The notes below the pieces were generated by a model that saw only the letters and a list, made by a program, of their open reading frames with translations, was not told the origin of the DNA and searched no databases. From contig CAKRQV010000001.1 in assembly GCA_934394565.1 (NCBI GenBank), forward strand, positions 1-64,000: DNA of 64,000 nucleotides, read 5' to 3'. This document shows positions 41,817-49,888 of the stretch, in pieces. Numbering within the stretch: position 1 is the first letter of the stretch; the number at the start of each line of letters is the position of its first letter. Made by a program: the position numbers and the translations under genes. Origin of the DNA: an uncultured Lachnospiraceae bacterium. GTDB taxonomy: Bacteria > Bacillota > Clostridia > Lachnospirales > Lachnospiraceae.

Positions 41817-43211
41817 ATGAAACGGTCAATTGTTCGAATTGCATCACTTACTTTAGAAAATATAAAAAATGTCAAGAATGGAACGATATGTATGCCAAAT
41901 ATGGAGAAGAAGATTTTATCTCCTGCCAGAGCAGAGGTATTAGGTATTTACGGACAAAACGGCTCAGGAAAAACAGCAATTGTGGATGCTTTGTTTTTTG
42001 TACAAAAAATCATGTTAGGATTTCCGATAGATGATTCCCTGGCAGATTATATTGCCGCAGATGCAGAGAACGCAGAGATTGCAGTTGAGTTCAATCTGTT
42101 TGGCGAAAGCGTTGTTTATGAAGTGGGCTACAAACTTTGTTTACGGAGAGAGGAAAAGGGAGTTATTATTTCCCGGGAAACGTTAAGTCTGGCTAAAAAT
42201 GAAAATGGAAAGCGGACAAATAAAACAGTTTTTATGGATTATCAAAGGGAAGTACAGGATACGGTATTTAAACCACAGAAAAGGTTTATTGAACTCATAA
42301 GCGCAAATAAAGAACTGTTTACAGATTTGATTGTAGCACGGAAAATAGCAGAAAAGAGCAATTGTTCGTATATTTTTGGTGAAAGCAGCAGAGAGATTTT
42401 TTGTTCGGAGAATACAAGTAATTTTGAACCATATGGCCCGGTGATTTCTGCATTATTTGAATTCGCTTTTAAAGATCTGTTTGTTATCCGGAATGCACAT
42501 TCTGGTGTGATTTCTACGAATGATGTTTTACCTATGGCTTTTCGGGTCGAAAACGAAGAGATGGGAGCAAAAGGGGATTTCGCAGTTTCACTTACGGAGC
42601 CCATTGTGGTGGAAGAAGAGGAAGCTACACTTTTGCGAACGATTATAGAACAGATTAATACGGTATTATGCACAATTATTCCGGGCTTGCAGATTACAAT
42701 CAGGGAGTATGGAAAGCAGGCTATGGATAATGGAGAAGAAGGATGGAAACTGGAATTGATGTCCAAAAGGGATGAGATGAATGAAATTCCAATCCGTATG
42801 GAGTCGGAGGGAATTATCAAGATTATTTCCATTCTGAACGCCTGGATTCAGGCTTTTGGCAGCGCATCCATATGCCTCGTGATAGATGAGTTAGATGCTG
42901 GGATTTTTGAGTATATGCTGGGAGAATTGTTGGATATTTTCAATAAAAGTGCGAAAGGTCAGTTGATTTTTACTTCTCATAATCTCAGAGCGCTTGAAAT
43001 GCTTGAGAAGGAAAATATCATGTTTTCCACGACGAATCCGAATAATCGGTATATTCACATGAAGAATGTTAGAGAAAGCAATAATTTACGAAATATGTTT
43101 ATTCGAAGCATTACTCTTGGGGGCCAGTCAGAACAAATATATGATGAAACGGACAGTCTGAAAATTGCACGCGCATTCAGAAAAGCTGGCAGGAGAGTTC
43201 GACATGAGTGA
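41817..43211 (+). CDS. AAA15/OLD-like ATPase, probable defence gene
   Basis: A 464-residue ABC/SMC-type ATPase. Walker A GQNGSGKT at 46-53; a long insert (about 70-320); a signature-like ESEGIIKIISIL (about 329-340); Walker B SICLVIDELDAG (about 351-362); and TSHN (386-389) as switch His. This is the plan of AAA15/AAA21 ATPases found in AbiL, PARIS, RloA and OLD-type systems, where they sense phage and control a nuclease. AAGGAG precedes the ATG. It overlaps the TOPRIM gene by 8 nt. More AT-rich than the neighbouring ribosomal genes. Confidence 0.82.
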   Translation: MKRSIVRIASLTLENIKNVKNGTICMPNMEKKILSPARAEVLGIYGQNGSGKTAIVDALFFVQKIMLGFPIDDSLADYIAADAENAEIAVEFNLFGESVVYEVGYKLCLRREEKGVIISRETLSLAKNENGKRTNKTVFMDYQREVQDTVFKPQKRFIELISANKELFTDLIVARKIAEKSNCSYIFGESSREIFCSENTSNFEPYGPVISALFEFAFKDLFVIRNAHSGVISTNDVLPMAFRVENEEMGAKGDFAVSLTEPIVVEEEEATLLRTIIEQINTVLCTIIPGLQITIREYGKQAMDNGEEGWKLELMSKRDEMNEIPIRMESEGIIKIISILNAWIQAFGSASICLVIDELDAGIFEYMLGELLDIFNKSAKGQLIFTSHNLRALEMLEKENIMFSTTNPNNRYIHMKNVRESNNLRNMFIRSITLGGQSEQIYDETDSLKIARAFRKAGRRVRHE

Positions 43212-43878
43212 GAAGAAAGTAATTGCCGTCATTGTAGAGGGACCCAGTGATGAAGCTGCCTTGGGATCTGTTTTAAAAGAATACTTTTCAAATGATGAAG
43301 TGCGGTTTGCAATTGTTCATGGAGACATAACTACAAGAGACGGGGCATCGAAGGATACCATATTGCGTATGGTCAATGATGAGATTGAAGGAGTCAAAAA
43401 GAAGTATGGGTATGATACGGAAGATTTTTTGAAAATCATACACATTGTGGATACGGACGGTGCATTTTGTAAAGATGTTATCGTGGAAGCTGATATAGAA
43501 GATGTTCAATATTATCGGGACAGGATAGAGACGAAGTATCCAGCGTATTTAGAAAAGAAACATTTGCAGAAAGCAGAAGTACTGTTTAAATTGTATTCTT
43601 CTAATAGAGTCAATGGTATCAATTATAAGGTATATTTTAATTCATGCAATCTGGAGGATGTGTTATGGGGCGAATTAAAGGCATATACAGATGAGGAAAA
43701 AGAAGAGTTAGCGGATGATTTTGCAGACAAATACGAAGGAAAAATCGAAGAGTTCATAGCGTTTATATCACAAAAAGAAGTTGCAGCCCCCGGAAGTTTC
43801 AGACAGACATGGAGGTTTATAGAAAAAGATAAGCATTCCTTAGAGCGATTCAGTAATATGCATTTGATATTTAAATAG
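43204..43878 (+). CDS. TOPRIM-domain protein, probable partner nuclease
   Basis: A 224-residue protein. VIVEGPSDEAAL (residues 9-20) provides the conserved TOPRIM Glu, and IVDTDGAF (81-88) the DxD pair; HGDITTRDG lies between. The C-terminal half includes CNLEDVLWGEL and SFRQTWRFIEKDKHSLERFSNMHLIF, which I do not recognise from a named family. Its place behind an AAA15-type ATPase matches AbiLii/AriB/RloB-like effectors. The ATG at 43204 is set by AGGAGAG; the gene overlaps the ATPase stop. Confidence 0.75.
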   Translation: MSEKKVIAVIVEGPSDEAALGSVLKEYFSNDEVRFAIVHGDITTRDGASKDTILRMVNDEIEGVKKKYGYDTEDFLKIIHIVDTDGAFCKDVIVEADIEDVQYYRDRIETKYPAYLEKKHLQKAEVLFKLYSSNRVNGINYKVYFNSCNLEDVLWGELKAYTDEEKEELADDFADKYEGKIEEFIAFISQKEVAAPGSFRQTWRFIEKDKHSLERFSNMHLIFK

Positions 43879-43907
43879 TTGCTGATATTGCATAATATAT
43901 CTTATGG

Positions 43908-43960
43908 AGCAAGTATTGAGCAATGGGTGGAATACCATAGGCAAATACTTGCTTTTTGTT
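43908..43960 (+). terminator. Terminator after ATPase-TOPRIM unit
   Basis: AGCAAGTATT (43908-43917) pairs with AATACTTGCT (43944-43953), followed by TTTTGTTT. It separates this unit from the FtsK-Mrr-JAMM genes. Confidence 0.8.
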
Positions 43961-43995
43961 TCGTGAAAGCCATAGATAAATAGAAATATTGTATA

Positions 43996-44022
43996 TTCAA
44001 ACGAACAAATTTGGGATATAAT
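43996..44022 (+). promoter_or_regulatory. Promoter of FtsK-Mrr-JAMM unit
   Basis: TATAAT at 44017-44022 is clear. TTCAAA (43996-44001, spacer 15) is only a fair -35. Confidence 0.5.
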
Positions 44023-44060
44023 AATGAAAATTAAACTGTATAGATAACAAGGAGAAAGCT

Positions 44061-45191
44061 ATGATTTTCAATTACCCAATGAACTTGTTGAAATCTTATG
44101 ATAAAAATATAAAATTCTTGGATGAGCGGTTTATTGATGAAAAAAGACAAAAATTGGCTGCAACGTTAGACGAATTTAAAATAGATGCGGCAGTTTTGGG
44201 GAAATGCCACATTACCCCCATTGCACTGACTTTTGAAATACAGCCTGCCCTTGGGGTAAGTGTGAAAAACATTAATAGATTAAAAGCAGATATAGAATTA
44301 AGACTAAAAGCTCCTATTGAAATTATAGGAAATGCAGTTGGAAAAGACACAATAGCGATTGCAGTGAAAAACAGTAAAAGGCCAGTGATTGGACTTAGGA
44401 AGCTTCTTGAAACTGAAAAGTTCAAGAAAAGTTCTGTATTGACAATTGCTGTCGGAATGGACATTTTTGGAGAAACAGTATATAAGGATTTGACGGAAAT
44501 GCCCCATTTACTCATTGCAGGAACGACTGGCGCAGGAAAAAGTGTTTTTATAGATGATATATTGCTGAGTATATTAAGTAAAGCTAATCCAGAAGAAGTA
44601 AAATTGCTGTTGATTGATCCAAAATTAGTGGAATTAATGCCATATAACGGAATTCCGCATTTGATCGCACCAGTGATAAGTGATGCAGATAATACTCTCG
44701 ACTGGTTTTTGTGGTTGGAAGATGAAATGCAAACTCGATATCAAAAATTTGCTGACAAGCATGTGAAAAATATAGAAGATTACAATAACATATCTGAAAA
44801 TAAATATGCGAAAATAGTAGTTGTTATAGACGAATACAGTGATTTAATGGTGGATTCTCCGAAAGAGTTAAATCAGGTTATCGATAGAATTGCAAGATTA
44901 GGTAGAGCGGCAGGTGTTCATTTGATTTTGGCCACACAACTTCCGGTTGCATCAATAGTAACACCTCAGATTAAGGCAAATGTTCCGTGTCGGGCATCAT
45001 TTACAGTAATTGACAGTCGTGAGTCGCATGCGATATTAGATCGAACAGGCGCTGAACGCTTGTTGGGGAGTGGAGACATGATTTTCTCACCGGGAGACAA
45101 TTCACAGCAGAGGCATGTACAGGCAGCTTTTGTGTCAGAAGATGAGGTTCATAATGTCGTTAAATACATAAAAAGTAGAGAAGAGTATTAA
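44061..45191 (+). CDS. Soluble FtsK/SpoIIIE-type motor ATPase
   Basis: A 376-residue protein with only the FtsK motor: an alpha-type subdomain (about 1-140, including TPIALTFEIQPALGVSVKNI), then the RecA-like beta domain with Walker A GTTGAGKS (154-161), LLIDPKLVELMPYNGIPHL, Walker B VVVIDEYSDLM (253-263), and GRAAGVHLILATQLP. It lacks the N-terminal membrane helices and C-terminal gamma (DNA-sequence reading) domain of chromosomal FtsK. Such a motor could translocate DNA for the nuclease encoded 2 nt downstream. AAGGAG precedes the ATG. AT-rich; clearly not the housekeeping copy. Confidence 0.87.
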   Translation: MIFNYPMNLLKSYDKNIKFLDERFIDEKRQKLAATLDEFKIDAAVLGKCHITPIALTFEIQPALGVSVKNINRLKADIELRLKAPIEIIGNAVGKDTIAIAVKNSKRPVIGLRKLLETEKFKKSSVLTIAVGMDIFGETVYKDLTEMPHLLIAGTTGAGKSVFIDDILLSILSKANPEEVKLLLIDPKLVELMPYNGIPHLIAPVISDADNTLDWFLWLEDEMQTRYQKFADKHVKNIEDYNNISENKYAKIVVVIDEYSDLMVDSPKELNQVIDRIARLGRAAGVHLILATQLPVASIVTPQIKANVPCRASFTVIDSRESHAILDRTGAERLLGSGDMIFSPGDNSQQRHVQAAFVSEDEVHNVVKYIKSREEY

Positions 45192-45193
45192 AA

Positions 45194-46120
45194 ATGAGAG
45201 ATCCTGTTGAAGTTGCATTAAAATATAAAAAGAATACAGATGCTTCTTTTTCTTTACTAGTAGATCAAATCGAGAGGGGAGTATATGTTTGGCAGTACTG
45301 TAAAAATGGTACAGCTGATTGGAATGAATTGGAAAACCTGAGAGAAAATATGTATTTTGTTTCAGCCGATAAAGCGTTACAACGAGGTGACAAGTACAGG
45401 TGTTTGATTTTTGTAAAAGGGAAAGTACGTTTTTATAGTAAAGTATTCACGATAGAAACGGAATATGAAGAAAGAAAAACGAGTGAAAATAATAAACAAG
45501 AAGGAAAAAAGGAGTATAAAAAACAGTCAAGTCAGTATTTTACAATTGAAGATACAGATGGTATGGATGGGTGGCAGTTTGAAAGATACTGTGCAGAGAT
45601 ATTAAAGAAGAATAAATTTGAAGATGTTAAAGTGACTGCGGGAAGTGGAGATTTCGGAATTGATATATTAGCAACAAAAGATAGGATTACATATGCAATT
45701 CAATGTAAATGTTATTCACAAGCAGTAAATAATAAATCTGTTCAAGAAGCATACTCTGGAAAATCTTTTTATAAATGCATGATAGCGGTTGTTTTGACAA
45801 ATAATTATTTTACAGAGTCAGCAAAATTAACAGCTGCCAAAAATGCAGTTGTATTATGGAACCGAGAAGAACTTATAAAACTAATTGCACAGGCAAATCA
45901 ATTTGGAAAAAAGCAACATACCCATAATGAGAATGACAACTATAAAGAAAGTAATGAGACAGTAAATGATTTATTTGCGGGCTGTGATACCTTGGAAAAA
46001 GGTAAAGAACGATACAGAAGTTTAATGAAGATTTATCATCCGGATGAGCAAGGAAACGAAAATATGACAAAAGAAATTAATCGCCAGTATGATGAATTTA
46101 AAATGAATGCAAAAGGTTAG
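45194..46120 (+). CDS. Mrr-like PD-(D/E)XK nuclease with C-terminal HPD segment
   Basis: A 308-residue protein in three parts. Residues 1-90 are a beta-rich domain of unknown kind; a Lys/Glu-rich linker follows (91-115). Residues about 124-230 are an Mrr-type restriction fold: WQFERYCAEIL (Glu130), AGSGDFGIDILA (Asp157) and YAIQCKCY (Gln170, Lys172), the full catalytic set. The last 45 residues (ERYRSLMKIYHPDEQGNENMTKEINRQYDEF) look like helices II-III of a J domain with the HPD motif, which in DnaJ proteins contacts Hsp70. It begins 2 nt after the FtsK-like gene and is followed 10 nt later by the JAMM-LRR gene. Confidence 0.82.
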   Translation: MRDPVEVALKYKKNTDASFSLLVDQIERGVYVWQYCKNGTADWNELENLRENMYFVSADKALQRGDKYRCLIFVKGKVRFYSKVFTIETEYEERKTSENNKQEGKKEYKKQSSQYFTIEDTDGMDGWQFERYCAEILKKNKFEDVKVTAGSGDFGIDILATKDRITYAIQCKCYSQAVNNKSVQEAYSGKSFYKCMIAVVLTNNYFTESAKLTAAKNAVVLWNREELIKLIAQANQFGKKQHTHNENDNYKESNETVNDLFAGCDTLEKGKERYRSLMKIYHPDEQGNENMTKEINRQYDEFKMNAKG

Positions 46121-46130
46121 GTAGTAGCTT

Positions 46131-48074
46131 ATGGCTAAAAAGAAAAGCACATCAAATGGAGGGTGTATAATATACTTTTTTATTTTTGGTATAATTATGA
46201 CAATCATTGGTGAACTTCTTGCGCTTTTAGTAGATATCATAGATTTTATTATAAAGATTGTTAAGAGCATTGCTATTGGGATGAAGTGGTGTCTTCCGAT
46301 TGCAGCTATTTGCATATTACTGTATAGCGTGTATAGACTAATACTGTACTACAGACTCAGACAACCATTATCATATGAACAAGTAAAGCGCCTGGCACAA
46401 AAATACGCAGAAGAATATATAAATCAAAGATATGTTTTTGAAAAAGAAAAACAAAGTATTGAAACTGACTTTAGGGCAAATTTAGATCCAGATGGACAAT
46501 GGTACAAGGTACATATTTCGATGAGAGAATTCCCGGCGTACGTCTCTGCGTTGCTCAAAGATAAACGTCACGAATGGGTTGTTTTAGGACTAGAAAGAAA
46601 TGGAACAATTTATGAAATATGGGTTAATAAAGGTGAGAATAATAAAAGCGTTTCATTTAAATGTGAAATAGATGGAGCTATATGGAAATGTAAAGCGATG
46701 AAAGGAACTTCGATTTTCAGATTACATAACCATCCTAATGCTGATCCAAAGCATTTTACAACACTTGTAGCCAGTGATCAGGATTTAATTAGTGCGAAAT
46801 CTTGTTCCGAGATAGTTTGTAAAGAAGGTTTGCATTGGTTTGACTTTGTGTGTGCGCAGGGGGATTTTTTAGAATTTTACAGAGCCATGGCTATTGGATT
46901 CGAAGTGCCAGGAAAAAGGACTTCCGATATAATCGATAAAATTGGGATATCACGGAATATGGATTACAAAATGCAAAAGTTGTATCGGAAAGAAATTCGG
47001 GAGAATAATGAGTACAGAAAAATATTAATGGCCTTGGTAGTTATTGTATGGATTACTTGTGCGTTCCTTATAGGAGTAAAAAATAGCACGATCTGGACAA
47101 CGAAAGGGGTGTCAGAGACAGAAGGTAGTTCAAATACAGAACAGAATGAACAAGTAATGTCATGGTATAGTCCGATGCTTGAGGAATTTGAATATAAATA
47201 TGAAAATTCTGGAATTACTTTATTAAAATATGAAGGTAATGAAGATGCTATAATTGTGCCAGATACATATATAGTAGAAGAAACAGAACTTCCGGTACTG
47301 AAATTAGAGGATACGTTTGAAAATAATAAAAATGTGAAAACGATAGTTCTATCAGAGGGCATTCAAGAAGTCACGTCATGGTGTTTTTATGATTGCGATC
47401 AATTGAAGCGAGTTTACCTTCCGGCAACGGTGAAGGAGAATGTAGACGCTATAAAAAATATTCCCAAGGGGGAAATCCTTTATTTTGGCGGTAGTGAAAA
47501 ACAATGGAATAAGTTGGAAAATGGTTCAAATATTATAAGAAGCGATATTCCATTCGAACAGGTTGAAATAAATGCAGCAGTAGGAACATGTATAAAGAAC
47601 ATTAACAATAAGGTTGATAAGTCAGAGAGTGATCAAAAAAGTGATTGCGCAGACTTATCAGAATTTAAATTTGATGTGCATGATGATCTTATTGAGTTGT
47701 ATGATTATATGGGCGATTCTGATTTTGTAAAAATTAATGCAGAATATCTTGTCGATGGGAAAATTTGTAAGGTAGATAAAATGAACGGTACATTTTCTCT
47801 AGCTTCTGTAAGTGCAGTAGTACTTCCAGAAGGATTAGAATACATTGATGAAACTGTTTTTTCGGGAAGTGATATTAAATATTTGTATTTGCCTACGACA
47901 TTGAAGGATGTACCAGACAAATTTTGGCAAAGGCTTCAAGCAGTTGATACTATTTTCTATGGTGGAACAAAAGAGTCGTTTGAGAAAATTTGTAAAGTGG
48001 ATAGGTGGGATATTGATGTGAAACATATGGAATACAATATTGACTTTGATACATTGGAATATCAAACGGATTAA
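46131..48074 (+). CDS. Membrane protein with JAMM/RadC-like site and leucine-rich repeats
   Basis: A 647-residue protein. Two N-terminal helices (about 13-35 and 44-74) and one at about 298-317. Between them is a domain with Glu155 (VLGLERNG), HNHPN (His199, His201) and SDQD (Ser215, Asp218): the E...HxHPx(n)SxxD pattern of JAB/MPN metalloproteases and RadC. After the third helix come BspA-type leucine-rich repeats (LEDTFENNKNVKTIVLSEGIQEV; VVLPEGLEYIDETVFSGSDIKYLYLPTTL). No fusion of these parts is known to me. Weak ribosome-binding site; translation is probably coupled to the Mrr-like gene. AT-rich. Confidence 0.75.
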   Translation: MAKKKSTSNGGCIIYFFIFGIIMTIIGELLALLVDIIDFIIKIVKSIAIGMKWCLPIAAICILLYSVYRLILYYRLRQPLSYEQVKRLAQKYAEEYINQRYVFEKEKQSIETDFRANLDPDGQWYKVHISMREFPAYVSALLKDKRHEWVVLGLERNGTIYEIWVNKGENNKSVSFKCEIDGAIWKCKAMKGTSIFRLHNHPNADPKHFTTLVASDQDLISAKSCSEIVCKEGLHWFDFVCAQGDFLEFYRAMAIGFEVPGKRTSDIIDKIGISRNMDYKMQKLYRKEIRENNEYRKILMALVVIVWITCAFLIGVKNSTIWTTKGVSETEGSSNTEQNEQVMSWYSPMLEEFEYKYENSGITLLKYEGNEDAIIVPDTYIVEETELPVLKLEDTFENNKNVKTIVLSEGIQEVTSWCFYDCDQLKRVYLPATVKENVDAIKNIPKGEILYFGGSEKQWNKLENGSNIIRSDIPFEQVEINAAVGTCIKNINNKVDKSESDQKSDCADLSEFKFDVHDDLIELYDYMGDSDFVKINAEYLVDGKICKVDKMNGTFSLASVSAVVLPEGLEYIDETVFSGSDIKYLYLPTTLKDVPDKFWQRLQAVDTIFYGGTKESFEKICKVDRWDIDVKHMEYNIDFDTLEYQTD

Positions 48075-48110
48075 AATGCAAAAGAAAAAGTTTAATGGGG
48101 GAACAGAAAT

Positions 48111-48899
48111 ATGTACGACATTATATATGAAGAGTTATCTTCAGAAGAAATCAAAAATTATCTGGATCGCATCGGTTTTACCGGTACGCCCGAGGTGTCG
48201 AAGGACTGCCTGGACGAGCTGATCTATCTGCACCAGTGTCATGTGCCGTTTGAATGTCTGGATACCTACCATACGGATGTGATGATCCCTTTGGATAAGG
48301 GCAGTCTCTATGACAAGATCGTGACAAGACATCGCGGAGGCTTCTGCTTTGAACTGAATGGTCTGTTCTGTCTGCTGCTGCGGGGACTTGGCTTTGATGC
48401 ATATTCTGTCATGTGCCGTGTGGTAGCGAATACAACGGAGCTTCGCAATATCGCACACAGAGCCACGCTTGTAACCCTGGATGGCAGGCAGTATCTGGTG
48501 GACGTCGGTTTTGGCGGACCGATGGCAGCCTTTGCCGTGGAGCTTTCCGAGGAGAAGCAGTCGGGGTATGGCGAGACATACTGGATCGAGGATGCGCCGG
48601 GCGGCTGGCATCTGGTGTGCCGTCTGGACGAGGCTGGGGAGCGAAGAACAACGATCCTTTTTCATACGGCAGTACTGGTGCCGGACGATTTTGTACCATT
48701 CTGTACGGCAATGCTTCTGAATTCGGAGTGTATTTTCCATACACGCCGTACCGTAAATCTTCGTACACCGGACGGAAATATCGGAATTGAGAATAATATT
48801 TTGTCGATTCGTGACAAAAATGGAAAATCAGAGCGTGAATTTTCAGAAAATGAGTTCTCTGACGTATTACGTTCACACTTTGATATGGAAATAAGATAA
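48111..48899 (+). CDS. nat: Arylamine N-acetyltransferase
   Basis: A 262-residue NAT that moves acetyl from acetyl-CoA to arylamines or hydrazines through a Cys-His-Asp triad: RGGFCFELN (Cys79), HRATLVTL (His116) and YLVDVGFGGP (Asp131). N-terminal YLDRIGFTG is also typical. Composition is like the host and unlike the island genes in front, so it may have been here before the island or come separately. It starts 37 nt after the JAMM-LRR gene and no terminator lies between. Confidence 0.92.
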   Translation: MYDIIYEELSSEEIKNYLDRIGFTGTPEVSKDCLDELIYLHQCHVPFECLDTYHTDVMIPLDKGSLYDKIVTRHRGGFCFELNGLFCLLLRGLGFDAYSVMCRVVANTTELRNIAHRATLVTLDGRQYLVDVGFGGPMAAFAVELSEEKQSGYGETYWIEDAPGGWHLVCRLDEAGERRTTILFHTAVLVPDDFVPFCTAMLLNSECIFHTRRTVNLRTPDGNIGIENNILSIRDKNGKSEREFSENEFSDVLRSHFDMEIR

Positions 48900-48940
48900 A
48901 AATTTATTTGAAAAAATAGTGAAAAATTAACAAAAATTAC

Positions 48941-48969
48941 TTGCATAATGAGAGACCTTCTGCTATACT
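48941..48969 (+). promoter_or_regulatory. Promoter of rpmJ-rplQ operon
   Basis: TTGCAT (48941-48946), 17-nt spacer, TATACT (48964-48969). It lets the alpha-operon genes be expressed although the island cuts them off from the spc genes. Confidence 0.75.
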
Positions 48970-49051
48970 AACTATCGGACTTTTCTGCCCGGGTGGCAGT
49001 GGGTCTCAATTATAATGCCCAAGAGAGGTAATACGTGAAAGGAGGATTCCA

Positions 49052-49165
49052 ATGAAGGTAAGATCATCTGTTAAACCGATTTGTGACAAATGTAAAGTCA
49101 TCAAGAGAAAAGGAAGTATCAGAATTATCTGTGAGAATCCAAAGCACAAACAGAGACAGGGTTGA
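49052..49165 (+). CDS. rpmJ: 50S ribosomal protein L36, zinc type
   Basis: A 37-residue L36 read directly from the sequence: MKVRSSVKPICDKCKVIKRK, then GSIRIICENPKHKQRQG. The CxxC...C...H set binds zinc. AAAGGAGG lies 8 nt before the ATG. In its usual place ahead of rpsM, but parted from infA by the island. Confidence 0.95.
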   Translation: MKVRSSVKPICDKCKVIKRKGSIRIICENPKHKQRQG

Positions 49166-49473
49166 TCCGTCAAACAACTCTGGATCCGACGAATGCTGAT
49201 CCTTTTTTCGTGCGGCTGCGAAAGGAGCGTAAGGTATTCTGTCAAACCCAGACGGGAGTTACCGTTTGGACTTCTGGAAATATTATGTAGTGGTTCGATC
49301 CAGTATCATAATATTGCTTGAAACCGGCATAGCCGGAAAGGTCAGAGCGATCTGGCTGGATGCATCATACCGGCATCCCATTTAAGAAAATATTAACAGA
49401 CCGGCGCACACATTTCAGGCATGGGAGACCATGAGCTGCGTAAGAACGGTCAAAGAAATGGAGGAAAAATTAC
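49166..49473 (+). promoter_or_regulatory. Multi-hairpin leader between rpmJ and rpsM
   Basis: A 308-nt gap without a gene. GGATC/GATCC followed by six T (49182-49208) resembles a weak terminator. Then AATATTATG (49279-49287) pairs with CATAATATT (49307-49315), with TGG/CCA inside; CCGGC/GCCGG lies at about 49324-49336; GGATGC pairs with GCATCC (49358-49378); GACCG (49399-49403) pairs with CGGTC (49447-49451) enclosing CATGG-GAGA-CCATG, a stem capped by a GNRA-type loop. ATGGAGG follows. This looks like a regulatory leader for the alpha operon, for example bound by S4. Confidence 0.6.
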
Positions 49474-49842
49474 ATGGCTCGTATAGCTGGTGTAGATTTA
49501 CCAAGAGACAAACGTGTAGAGATCGGATTAACCTATATTTACGGAATCGGCAGAACAAGCGCTACCCGTATTCTGAAAGAGGCTAATGTTAATCCGGACA
49601 CACGTTGCAGAGACTTAACTGACGAAGAAGTTAAGGCAATCAGTGTCGTTATCGACGAAACACAGACTGTAGAGGGTGATCTGAGAAGAGAAATCGCTCT
49701 GAACATCAAACGTCTGCAGGAAATCGGATGCTACAGAGGTATCCGTCATAGAAAGAGCCTTCCGGTTCGTGGCCAGAACACAAAGAACAATGCCAGAACA
49801 AGAAAAGGTCCGAAGAGAACTGTAGCAAACAAGAAGAAATAA
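49474..49842 (+). CDS. rpsM: 30S ribosomal protein S13
   Basis: A 122-residue S13 (ARIAGVDLPRDKRVEIGLTYIYGIGRTSATRILKEANVNPDTRCRDLTDEEV; RGIRHRKSLPVRGQNTKNNARTRKGPKRTVANKKK). It contacts L5 and the P-site tRNA. ATGGAGG precedes the ATG. Confidence 0.97.
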   Translation: MARIAGVDLPRDKRVEIGLTYIYGIGRTSATRILKEANVNPDTRCRDLTDEEVKAISVVIDETQTVEGDLRREIALNIKRLQEIGCYRGIRHRKSLPVRGQNTKNNARTRKGPKRTVANKKK

Positions 49843-49888
49843 TAACAAGTAAACTCTTATATAAGAAGAAAGTAGGTTAGTTTTTAAA

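Noticed and set aside
41640..48900. Prophage or ICE as carrier of the island
   Set aside because: The FtsK-like protein could suggest a conjugative element, but no relaxase, integrase, replication or structural genes are present, and no att-like direct repeats were found by eye.
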